From: Nematopogon swammerdamellus
Taxonomy: Eukaryota; Arthropoda; Insecta; Lepidoptera; Adelidae
Direction: 5' to 3'
Length of the DNA stretch: 64,000 nucleotides
Assembly: GCA_946902875.1 (NCBI GenBank)
Contig: OX336345.1
Span: 6,107,395-6,171,394, forward strand
Below, one piece after another: positions 41,701 to 51,027 of this stretch. Under the pieces are notes generated by a model. That model was not told the DNA's origin, ran no database searches, and saw nothing but the letters and a program-made list of their open reading frames with translations. A program made the position numbers and the translations under genes. Every line of letters begins with the position of its first letter. Position 1 is the stretch's first letter.

Positions 41701-42931
41701 TTATGTTATTGTGCGCTAATGAAAGTGAGTGCAAATTTTTCAGATTTGAAAAAGCTCCGTCAGATAAACGGCCAATGTTATTGTACTCCAAACTTAAAAA
41801 CTGAAGATTGTTCAAATCTTGAAATAGCTGACCGTCAATTTTGGTTATCCTGTTGTGAGACAAATTTAGCACTATGAGTCTGACGAGTCCCGAGAACGTA
41901 TCGCGGTTGACCCACTCGCTCGTCAACTCATTGGTCGATAAATCCAAAATTTGCAATTGATCCAGTCCCTCGAGCAAGCCCGGTGCGAGCACGCTCAGTG
42001 AGTTGTTGTTGAGGTATATTTGCTTGATGTCTCGAGAGGACTGGAACATCTCCGGCGGCAGCGCGCGCAGGGTGTTGCTGGAGAGATTCAGCAGTTGCAG
42101 GTCGCTGAGACCGACGAAGGCGCGGTCGGCGACCGACACCACCCTGTTGTTCTGCAGCAGCAGCTTCTGCAGCGCGCGCAGACTCGACAGCCCGTTGTCG
42201 GGCAGAGCGCCGATCTCGTTGTACGACATGTCCAGCGTCTCGAGCACCGTATTGCACGACTTGCCCGGCGCCGTCGGTCCGTCGCCCCAGTCCGAGAAGC
42301 CGAGATTCGATATGTCCTGCAGCCGGTTCTCGGTCACGTTCAGCTCCTTCAGATTGTAGAGGGGGCAAAATATCTCCGACGGCAGCACCCAGATGTTATT
42401 GTCGCCGAGGTCGAGCGTGCGCAGGTCGGTGAGACCGCGGAACGTGTCGCGGTGGAACTCCATCGACATCGCCGTCCAGTCCGTGTTGTGCGTGCGCAGC
42501 GTGAGTGCGCGCAGCCCGCTCAGCGGCGAGAGCACCGCCGACGGCACATAGCGGATCTTGCACGAGTCGAGCCGCAGCTCGCGCAGGTTGCGGAAGCGCG
42601 ACAGCAGCTCGACGCCCTCCTCCTTGCGGCGCCCGATGTCCAGCGAGCTCTCGAAGAAGAGCACGTCTGTGCAGCGCAGCTCGAGCGACGTGATGCGCTG
42701 CGCCTGCGCGGCGCTCAGGCCGGCCAGCAGCTCCGTGGCGCCGGCGGCCGTGCGCAGCGAGCACGCCAGCTCCACGCGCGCCGCCTCACCGCCCCCGCCG
42801 GACACGCGCTGCCACTCGCACTGCTGTGGCGCCTCCACCGCAGCGTGCGCGCGCGACGTCAGAGACGCGCCGCGCGCGCGCACAGCCAGCACCAGCGCCA
42901 GCGCACACCGCCACAAACACTCGTTCCACAT
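38792..42931 (-). CDS. Toll receptor of the Toll-6/-7/-8/-10 (long Toll) group
   Basis: Single-exon transmembrane receptor of 1379 residues. Order (approximate residues): signal peptide 1-22 ([12 protein letters not shown]); leucine-rich repeats about 75-690; first LRR C-cap about 690-765 ([12 protein letters not shown], then [20 protein letters not shown]); LRR N-cap from C777 ([10 protein letters not shown]); a short second LRR block; second C-cap near 940 ([14 protein letters not shown]); membrane span 1018-1043; TIR 1074-1215; tail with poly-Ala (about 1250-1260) and poly-His (about 1346-1350). The two-capped ectodomain defines the long-Toll group, whose Drosophila members act in axis elongation and cell-surface identity as well as immunity. 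The open frame extends to 42964, but only through a TTG; the first ATG is at 42931, with A at -3 and the signal peptide directly after. The TIR is divergent: box 2 keeps RD (about R1108) but lacks the usual proline-glycine BB loop, and box 3 has CWEKL. I cannot decide between Toll-6, Toll-8 and Toll-10. Confidence 0.95.
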   Translation of the reverse strand: [1379 protein letters not shown]

Positions 42932-43300
42932 CGTGTCCCTCTCGTCAATCCTCCGCAGTCGCAAGCTCGATCATCACGACTCGCGCCCTCACTGTGTTTT
43001 TGTCGAGTAATTCGAGGCACGAAACAAGTTTAAGACGCGGCTGTATCGCATTCCGCGGCGCGCGCATTCGCCGAGACGCGTGAGAAGCAACTGACGAAGC
43101 GAGGCGCGTGCGTGCGGGACGGGGACGGGAGACCGGCCGGCGGCCCCGCGCCGCTCCGCATCGCTCCGCACCACCGCGCGCCGCCCCGCGTCGCCCCGTT
43201 TCGCTCCGCCCCCGGAGCGCGCGTGGGGGATATTGTCCTCTCGTTTTTTCGCAAAGTTTGGCGCAACAAGTTTACCTAGCCACGAGACGGCCATGCCACC
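42932..43300 (-). promoter_or_regulatory. Candidate promoter and 5' UTR of the Toll gene
   Basis: CpG-dense DNA directly upstream of the start codon on the minus strand. An arthropod initiator-like TCAGTT lies at 43089-43094 (read on minus), about 160 bp before the ATG. No TATA box stands out, and a downstream element match was not found at +28. Frames on the plus strand here are GC-rich shadows. Confidence 0.35.
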
Positions 43301-43781
43301 GCGCGTAAACTTTGCAACTTACGAACTTATCAACATAACTTATAGATTTCCAAAGTTTTAGAACATTTTTACTTCGTTGTGCACAAACATAATTTCATTA
43401 ATAAATAATATGTTTCTTGTCTTAGTTAAAGTTGCTGGGTGATTTTTTTTTATGAAAGCTTTTCATTTCAGATATTTGATTTTATAAACCAACAGCTCAT
43501 AACTAATTTTACAATTATATCTTCATAATTATATAGATTTTAACAAATTATCAAAGAAGTGAGAGTAGAGAGAGAGAGAGAAAGGGTGTGTGCAGGTGTG
43601 TAATGTAGGTGTAGGTACTTGGAGGGTGTGTAAAGAAGTGTGTGTGTGTACATACATTACATTAAATACAGTACAGTACATTATATACACATATCAGGAA
43701 ATATTTGCAATCGCATTATTTATTTTTATTTTAAACTTTATTGAATTCTGAAATGGATCAATATCGCTGAACTGGTTTTCT
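43301..43781. other. AT-rich DNA upstream of the Toll gene
   Basis: AT-rich with a GA-run at about 43562-43585 (AGAGTAGAGAGAGAGAGAGA) and TGTG microsatellite text. No gene. Confidence 0.45.
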
Positions 43782-43888
43782 TTATGGAAATTGTCACGGT
43801 TGGCTACATCACCTACAACATCTATGATGTCAGCCTATAACACCGGGTGAACTGGATGCCATGTCAGTGCTTCCTTTCATTTCATGGT
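43782..43888 (-). mobile_element. SINE tail fragment
   Basis: TTTATGGAAATTGTCACGGT ... GCCATGTCAGTGCTTCC: the last about 105 bp of the SINE-A/B tail in complement. Confidence 0.7.
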
Positions 43889-44150
43889 TATTGTAAGTTT
43901 TGGCTATGCGGTTGAGAGCAGAAAGTGTGGATGTTTTTTTTTTTTCATAAATAAATATTATCCACGCACTCTGGTCAAAATTTTTAGATTTTATTTTACA
44001 AAATGTTCATATTATGTTTTAATTAGGTGCAGATTTAAAGATGGAACATTCATAAAATCACATTCTGAGTACAATGTCTGAAATATTTTTCTCGATAATA
44101 ATTTTATATCCGTTCTAACAGCTAAATGGCACATATAAGTTGCAAATTAG

Positions 44151-44210
44151 TAACGGATCTTGTAGGTGTAGTTTAGCCAAGCATGTCAGTTTCATAAAGA
44201 AAAAAAATAG
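44151..44210 (+). mobile_element. SINE tail fragment
   Basis: TAACGGATCTTGTAGGTGTA ... CAGTTTCATAAAGAAAAAAA; diverged 3' end only, directly before a family E copy. Confidence 0.5.
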
Positions 44211-44212
44211 AA

Positions 44213-44456
44213 AAAAACCGGCCAAGTGCGAGTCGGACACGCGCACGCTTCTTGTATGGGGACCCCTTTAATTTTTATTATTTTTTTTATTTTTTATTAT
44301 TTGTTGCTATATCCGCCAAAATAACCTATACTTATTCTGACAAATTCAACGGGATAGCTATTACGGTTCCAAAGATACAGCCATCGGACTTACAGACAGA
44401 CATATAGGCGTTGTTAGTTTAGTAATAGGCTTCCGTTCGGGGTACACAAACCCAGA
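44213..44456 (+). repeat. Family E dispersed repeat
   Basis: AAACCGGCCAAGTGCGAGTC to TTCCGTTCGGGGTACACAAA; shortened in the middle compared with 35786-36199. Confidence 0.75.
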
Positions 44457-44500
44457 AATCAAGTTATTACCCAGATAATATGATTATATTGAAAACGTAT

Positions 44501-44571
44501 ATTGGAGTCAAAGAGTTTGTATTACGTCGCTGCGCTCCTTTCAGCGACGTAATACAAACTCTTTGATTGGA
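44501..44571. mobile_element. 57-bp palindrome (24-bp arms) with 6-bp flanking repeat
   Basis: Arms 44509-44532 and 44542-44565 are exact reverse complements (CAAAGAGTTTGTATTACGTC, then GCTG); loop CGCTCCTTT. ATTGGA flanks it at 44501-44506 and 44566-44571. A second copy interrupts a SINE at 44814-44876. Confidence 0.8.
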
Positions 44572-44689
44572 TTATAACTGGCAGCGCCATCTATCGAGAT
44601 GATTGCAAACTAATCTTATATTTCAAAGTTATTTTAGAGGCGCGCATCGTTAGGATCATTTATTTATTTTATTTATTTAAATAATCAAT

Positions 44690-45062
44690 GACCGTTGTTC
44701 GAATCCCACGCCAAACTGTAGGTCCCTTTCCCTTACCTTACCAGGTGGTAAGGTTTATTTAACCACTGGCTTCTTAACCTATCCGAATTAGTACCGCACC
44801 ACCGAAGTCGAAGCAAAGAGTTTGTATTACGTCGCTGCGCAAAGGAGCGCAGCGACGAGGTAATACAAACGCTTTGGGTCGACGCAGCTAAATGTACCTA
44901 TGTCAATAGTTCGTGCTTCCGTCCAGTTCAGTGTAGCCGGCACGACCAGATTAAAGCAACGACATGGCACCTAGTTCCTCAAGGCGTTATTGGCCGACAT
45001 CACGGCTGTAGTAGTAGGTGATGCAGCCAAGCATGCATGTCATGTTCCATAAAGAAAATTTC
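44690..45062 (+). mobile_element. SINE-A, interrupted by a palindrome
   Basis: Starts at the T-arm (GTTCGAATCCCACGCC, a good B-box), central domain with an extra about 20 bp (CACTGGCTTCTTAACCTATC), broken at 44807-44882 by the palindrome, then tail CAATAGTTCGTGCTTCCGTC ... CATGTTCCATAAAG. The head is missing. Confidence 0.75.
44814..44876. mobile_element. Second copy of the palindrome, inside SINE-A
   Basis: CAAAGAGTTTGTATTACGTC ... GGTAATACAAACGCTTTG. The loop is inverted relative to the first copy (CGCAAAGGAGCG against CGCTCCTTT), extending the arms. GTCGA occurs on both sides (44807-44811, 44878-44882), where the SINE normally reads CGTCGGTCGAAACGG, so it marks an insertion. Confidence 0.8.
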
Positions 45063-45440
45063 ATTTCTTTGTTGCCGAAATTCCTTTCGACAATGAAGGC
45101 GACGCGGGTTAGACCAGAAGCGAAGGTAGCGCGCGGCGTGGAGCGGGGGAGCCTTCCTTCAATATCGTAGACAGCGGGACACCATTGTCACTGTGCCGCC
45201 TTTGTACGCCGGGCTCCCTCCGCCCGCACCGCCGTACTGCCACCGCGCGGCCGACTCACCACAAATCATTAATTTTATATCACAAAGAAGAACCCACAAA
45301 CCGAAGACACTCAAAAAAAAGTTCCACTCTCTCGTGTGATCCGTATGTGGTAAATATTTTGTGATTGGATTATGGGGAAACCGCCGCGCCGCCGATGATG
45401 TGCCGGTTCAACGCGGAGTCAGCGAAAAAATTAGAGAGAA
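45063..45440. other. CpG-rich non-coding DNA
   Basis: 45105-45265 is CpG-rich (GCGAAGGTAGCGCGCGGCGT). It runs into the tandem array. No gene supported; the frame 45361-45600 belongs mostly to the array. Confidence 0.4.
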
Positions 45441-45445
45441 TATCT

Positions 45446-46345
45446 GTCGGATCCGCAAACTGACAAGACAGTGGAATAGCAGATTGAGAATGTTAGTCAG
45501 AGAGGCGCCGCTTCGGCCGAAATATTTGTATCCAGACTCAAGGATGTATCAGTTATATATATGTATCAAGGTCGGCAAAGCGTATTTACTCTCTAGGTGA
45601 GTACCACAAATCGCACCCGCAAACTGACAAGAGAGAGAGAGTGGATTAATTTTATATTAGGATTGTCAGTCAGATAGGCGCCGCTTCGGCCGGAATATTT
45701 GTATCCAGACTCAAGGATGTATCAGTTATATATATGTATCAAGGTCGGCAAAGCGTATTTACTCTCTGGGTGAGTACCACAAATCGGACCCGCAAACTGA
45801 CAAGAGAGAGAGAGTGGATTAATTTTATATTAGGATTGTCAGTCAGATAGGCGCCGCTTCGGCCGGAATATTTGTGTTCAGACTCAAGGAATTATTAGTT
45901 GCATGTATTCGGCATAGCGTAATACTCTCTATGTGAGTACCACTGATCGGATCCGCAAACTTACAAAAGAGTGGAGTAGCAGATTGGGAATGTCAGTTAT
46001 AGAGGCGCCGCCGCTTCGGGCGGAATATTTGTGTCCAGACTCACGGATGTATCAGTTGTATGTATCAAGGTCGACAAAGCGTATTTACTCTCTAGGTTAG
46101 TACCACAGCTCGGACCCGTAAACTGAGAAGAGAATGGAGTAGCAGATTGGGAATGTCAGAGAGGCGCCGCGCCGCTTCGCCCGGAATATTTGTGTTCAGA
46201 CCAATGGTTCAGACTAAAGGATATATCCATGGAGCTACGACTCCGGCCGCCGCGGGCGCCCGCGCGTGGCTTGGTACCTCCATGGATATATCAGTGGTCG
46301 GCAAAGCGTATTATATGGTATTATTCTCTAGGCGAGTCGAACTCG
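45446..46345. repeat. Tandem array, about 160-175 bp unit, five copies
   Basis: The landmark CCCGCAAACTGACAAGA (or variants) recurs near 45453, 45615, 45788, 45949 and 46114. Each unit includes AGGCGCCGCTTCGGCCGGAA and GGTCGGCAAAGCGTATTTAC. Units two and three are the most alike, and the fifth is interrupted at 46228. Short frames within it are repeat by-products. Confidence 0.85.
46219..46292. mobile_element. GC-rich hairpin insertion with 9-bp duplication
   Basis: GGATATATC at 46219-46227 and 46284-46292 flanks a 56-bp GC-rich insert (46228-46283) whose ends are complementary (CATGGAG and CTCCATG). The other array units read AAGGATGTATCAG with no insert, so it is a recent insertion in one unit. 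Confidence 0.7.
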
Positions 46346-46692
46346 CATTCTATACCATCGCGTAAATATTTTTTTTTATTATTTGTTATTTACTTTAGTT
46401 AGTGTGCACCCGCGCCATCTATCGGTGAAAGGTCATACTTTTTTGTTAAAGTGTTTGGATAATTCGGTAAATGGCGCTCTACTGTTAAAAGATATTTGTA
46501 TGTACTTAACTTTTGACTTCTTCTATTTTTTTTAATAATCGTTTATATATCCGCTATTATATATAACACATATTCTGTGAAAATTTCAGCCGGCTACCTA
46601 TTATTGTACCAAAGATACAGTCATCGGACGGACGGACTGAAGAATGGAAAGACAGACAGACAGACGGCGTACGGGGTACGGAAACCTAAAAA
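46346..46692 (+). repeat. Family E dispersed repeat, variant
   Basis: Contains CGCGCCATCTATCGGTGAAA, ATAACACATATTCTGTGAAA and GACGGCGTACGGGGTACGGA. The CCGGCCAAG edge is replaced by the array end (GGCGAGTCGAACTCGC). Confidence 0.65.
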
Positions 46693-46711
46693 CGATGTAT
46701 TTAGTGTTATT

Positions 46712-47048
46712 TTAAGCAACCCTGGGCGCGGTCAGTACTTGGATAGGTGACCGCTCGACCGTTGGAGGCTGACCGTGATTCGGATTCCACGTTAAACTGT
46801 AGGTCCCTTCCCTTCTTACCTTACTAGGTGGTAGAATTTATCCCGGCCGGATTGGTACCACCGCACTGAACGAAACATCTGTCGAAACGGCTATGTAAAT
46901 AGTTCGTGTTTTCCGTCCAGTTCACACGTGTAGCCGACATGAAATGAAGGGAAGCACTGACATGGCGCCTAGTTCACCCGGCGTTATGGACTGTCATCGC
47001 GGATTCTGTTGGTGATGTAGCCAACCGTGTCAGTTTACATAAAAAATT
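46712..47048 (+). mobile_element. SINE-A starting in the 5S-like segment
   Basis: Begins TTAAGCAACCCTGGGCGCGG then TCAGTACTTGGATAGGTGAC (46712-46755), the 5S-like module, then GATTCGGATTCC, central domain and tail to CAGTTTACATAAAAAATT. Truncation at the 5S boundary is compatible with a 5'-truncated insertion or a 5S-headed variant. Confidence 0.85.
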
Positions 47049-47265
47049 AAATAAAATAGTGTATAAGACCACCCCCGTTGTTGTCCCCGCGCCACACGCC
47101 TGCCCACGTCGAACTGTGCGGATTTCAGTAATCGGCGTGCATAATGGCATCTATTATTCGCAGATGTCTACTAAATATTTTGACTTGCACACAAGCCCCG
47201 CGGGGAATACGCGCCATTACATCTCCCGCTCGCAGCGGTGGCGGGCGGAGGCGGCGGCGACGACG
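47049..47265. other. CpG-rich non-coding DNA
   Basis: Contains GCATAATGGCATCTATTATT and a GCGGCGGCGACGACG run; overlapping frames without recognisable domain. Confidence 0.4.
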
Positions 47266-47877
47266 TAGGGCTACCATCCATTCGGATTTGTCGGGACATG
47301 TCCGAACATTCGGCTTTCCGTCCGGACTTTGCCCTGCTTTTTTTACCTATACATACATAAACAATAATTATTTATTATATTTGAGTCTAAAATAATTTTA
47401 CTTATATTTCATTATCTATTTTATTCTATTTATTTATTATACATTATTTATTTATTCTTCTGATTTTTTTGCTTTATTTTAAATAATAAATGTCAACTTT
47501 ATTAATTTCTTTGTTTCACGGCACTTTGGTACAACACTTTTTGTAAGTGTATTTAATGTAAACACGAGAAAATCTTTTACTGGTTTAGTAGTTTATATGA
47601 AAAACCGCTGGCAACTATATGTATGTACCATAAACTGTTTATTTTCCAAATATATAAAAACAAAAAATTAAATTAAATTTTTAATGCGTCCGTATTTTTT
47701 TATTTATATGATATTATTTTGAATGAATGTTTAATTTTTTCATTAAATTACTTACAATTTAAAAAATACCTACTTACATTTTGTGACTAAAATGTCCGAA
47801 TTTTTTTAAATATCCGGACTTTTTTTAAATGTCCGGCTTTTTGTCAGGGCTTTTCTCATCTCGAAATGGTAACCCTA
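47266..47877. mobile_element. AT-rich element with TAGGGYTACCAT ends
   Basis: Left end TAGGGCTACCATCCATTCGG and right end AATGGTAACCCTA are imperfect inverted repeats matching the ends at 16104 and 16367. Inside both ends are ATGTCCG / GTCCGG motifs. No clean target-site duplication. No transposase. Confidence 0.5.
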
Positions 47878-48719
47878 GGCGCGAACCAACTGGGCCCGCT
47901 CCGCGCGACCTTACGGAACCCTCACCACTATAGCTCACACAATGCAGTGTCCACCGCGGACCGCAGGAAGAATATTCAATTTTTTTGTTTGCTGGGAGCG
48001 CAACAATGAGAGTTTGTTATTGACAGAATCGGAACGCACAGGCCGCGCAACTGTTGTCAAATGTTTTGATTCGTTTTCAATGAGCTCTATCAATGCAGAC
48101 AAAGAATTCAGATAATATTATTTATAAAAAAAACGTTTTTTTATATCACACGCTGAATCACGGCAATCGGGGAAAGAAAAATAATCGGTGTTGTGCTGCA
48201 AGAACACTGGCAACTGCACTGGCTACTGCAAGTTCAAATTCTGACCGTGCCCAAGTGTGCTATAATGGCGAACGACAATCCACCGATCGCACCTACTGAA
48301 TTGGGAACATGTTAGGTTAGGTTATGAGTTTGAAGAAAAATAACGTTCAATATTCAACAAATATGTTGACTATAGTCTATTTTGAATTTTACTCGCGGTA
48401 CTAATTATGAAAGAACGTTAGGCACTTCATTAATCAAAATCCATTCAGCCGTTTTGGAGTTACGAGGGAATATGGAAACTCAACCAATAACCCACTCACC
48501 GACATTCCTGCATACGTCAAAGTGAAACACAAAGTAATGTTCACGTTTGCGTTCACAGTCGGGTAAAAATAAAATGCTATTAGCAATCACCCACTTTCGC
48601 AAAATCAGTATTTAGCACTGAACCTAATAAATAAAATAATGAATCGCTTCAATACGAATCGCATCTGCGGTGATGTCCGCGATAAATGGTCACATCACGC
48701 TGTTAAGAGGCGGCAGTAT
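47878..48719. other. Intergenic DNA, nothing recognised
   Basis: Mixed to AT-rich. TTAGGTTAGGTTA at 48313-48325 is a minimal telomere-like pair. The 68-codon frame at 48093-48299 has no recognisable domain. Confidence 0.45.
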
Positions 48720-49071
48720 CAAAATTAGGTTTCTCCCGATTCTTGTTTCTCGCAAACCACTGAGTTTGGAGGATGTAAGTGCAGAATAAATAAACATTTA
48801 AGTGTAGGCGTAATAATTAATTGGAAAAAAATATACTCTCCTTGTCGGGAAGGTGAGGTGAATATTTAAACACAAAACCTTCGAATCAAGGTTTTAATGA
48901 ACTAAAATCGTAGTAACATAATATTATTAAAAGGAAAATTATTGACAGACAATGATGACAATAGAAGATGACATTTTACATATTTAAAAATCACCACATT
49001 CTTCCATCCTCAAAATCCACATGAACTATTTATTTAGAGAAGTGTTTGAAGTGTGACGGAGGCTGTCGACT
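48720..49071 (-). other. Possible 3' LTR region of the gypsy element
   Basis: Lies just past the pol frame on the minus strand. A purine-rich GAGGATGGAAGAATGTG (read on minus, about 48995-49011) could be the polypurine tract, with an LTR below it. No second LTR is present for comparison, so this is a guess. Confidence 0.3.
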
Positions 49072-51027
49072 TCACCCCGAGCGTCTAGGAGCATCAGCAG
49101 CAGCTGGAGGTGGTGGCGCTTCTGGGGAAGCAGGAGATAGCTGTGGCGAATCTACTGGTGAAGCAGGATCCGAGGGAGGGATATCGTCACGGGCTTGAGT
49201 ATTGTCGAAATGTTCTCCTTTTCCCACTGCTGGATCGAGGTTAGATGTTCGGGTATTGACTTCAGATTCTAATATCTCTTCATCGTCTGGAATAATCTCA
49301 CCGACATCACCAGGAGGAGCTAAGTGTCTGTTGGAGACGGTTACCTCCCTTCCGCTTTGCAAACGAACACGAGAGTAAAAGGGGTTGGACTCGATGAGCT
49401 CTACGTCTTCCACGAGTGGATTGTATTTGCTCGCTCTGACGTGCTTCTTCATAAGGACTCGTCCTGGACTACTGAGCCACGTCGGAATTGACTGACCGTT
49501 TGATGACCGTCGGGGATGCTTGAACATTCTCTCGTGCGGTGTAGCGTTAGTTGCAGTGCATAATAGAGATCGAACGCAATGCAAGGCTTGAGTGAGAACA
49601 GCGTTCCAGTTCTCTACAGCAAGATTTTGAGATTTCAGTGCCAACTTCACTGTTTGCCAAACGGTTCCCCTGTATCTTTCGACTTGTCCATTGCATGGTG
49701 GATTATACGGTGTAGTTGCACTAGTAGCGATGCCTTTTTCATTTAGGAGTGCTATGCTTGAGTTCACCAGACAAAAATGATGTGCCTCTGTCGAAGTGTA
49801 CGTAGGTTGGCATTCCAAACATAGAGAATATTTCTGTGAGGTGCCGTTTGACTGTATCAGTGCTGATGTCTTGGCAGGGGAATGCGAAGGGAAAACGTGA
49901 GTACTCATCGATTACGGTCAGAATGTATCTGTTTTTGGTTTGAGATGGTATTGGGCCTTTAAAATCAATAGAGATTCTTTCCAAAGGAGCCATAGCTTTA
50001 ATGAGTGTCCCGTGAGATGTATTAAATCGTGGTTTCACCTCGGCACATACAGGGCATGCTGCAGTTATACGTCTGATTTCTTCAATGGAGAATGGCAAGT
50101 TCTTGGTCTTTACCCAATGGGCCATCCTCGTTACGCCCGGGTGACATAAGGTACTGTGTAAATCCTTGAGTTTACTTTCTTCATCCTATATGGCGGCGTG
50201 ACCGAACGATCTGGATAGAGCATCAGCTACAACATTTTGCCCTCCGGGCCTATATACTATTTCGTAAGTATAAAGGAATAGTTCCATGCGCCAGCGCTGT
50301 ATCTTTTCATTCTTTATTTTACTGTTGTGGTTCTGATTGAACATAAATGACACTGATCTTTGATCGGTGATGAGTCTGAAAGGTTTACACATCAAGAAAC
50401 ATTTCCATTTTCGCAGTGACTCTACTACAGCATATGCTTCTTTTTCAATAGCAGAGTGATGACGTTCACTGTCAGAGAGAGATCGAGAGAAAAATGCTAC
50501 TGGTCGACCTTGTTGCGAGAGAGAGGCAGCAATAGCGAAATCTGAAGCGTCTGTTTCAACAGTAAATAATTCATCATCACTGATGGCATGTATCTATGAC
50601 TTGGCTATCTCAGTCTTCAGGTTTTGGAAAGCTTCATTTGCTTCTGTCTTCGCATGTATGAGAGGTTGAATTTTCTTAGAGAAATTGAATAACCACCTTG
50701 CGTAGTGGGCGAACATGCCTGTTGCTCTTCTGAGAGAAGCTGTATCGTGAGGGAGTGGCAGGTCGAGCAGTGGTCGCAGGCGCTCCGGATCAGGTTTTAT
50801 GGTTCCATTGTATATATATTATACCCGAGTATATTTATTTCTTTAACTGAAAATTCACTCTTTTCTTTATTTATTGTTAGTGCATATTTTTCAGCGACTA
50901 GCATAAATGCACGAAGTTTCCCATCGTGGACATTTTGGTCTATTCCACAAACGGTGATATCATCCAAATAAGGAAAAATGCCTTTTAAATTTTCTTTTCT
51001 GATGATATTGTCGATTGTTCTTTGATT
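49072..51027 (-). mobile_element. Ty3/gypsy LTR retrotransposon pol, decayed
   Basis: On minus, 5' to 3': the back half of a reverse transcriptase (active-site YLDD at about 50955-50966), RNase H (ITDQRSVSFMF, ending YRPGGQNVVADALSR), integrase zinc finger (LHSTLCHPG ... CPVC) and integrase core (IDFKGP, HFDRGTSF, NGQVERYRGTVW: the D, D and E residues), then a Pro/Ser-rich C-terminus. Stops and frame breaks at about 50187 (stop) and about 49750 (frameshift) split it into three frames (50186-50395, 49739-50125, 49072-49908). gag, protease and the front half of RT are missing; no env-like frame seen. Nonfunctional. Confidence 0.9.

Noticed and set aside
42020..43033. 337-codon plus-strand frame over the Toll gene, and other long frames at 38803-40459 and 39252-39965
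   Set aside because: They lie opposite or in another frame of the Toll coding region, are Arg/Ala/Gln-rich and have no domain; they result from high GC content at third positions.
45446..46345. A CRISPR array
   Set aside because: Units are long, uneven and without short repeat/spacer alternation; the genome is eukaryotic.
49072..51027. An insect errantivirus (gypsy with env)
   Set aside because: No env-like frame or LTR pair is visible; only a decayed pol is supported.
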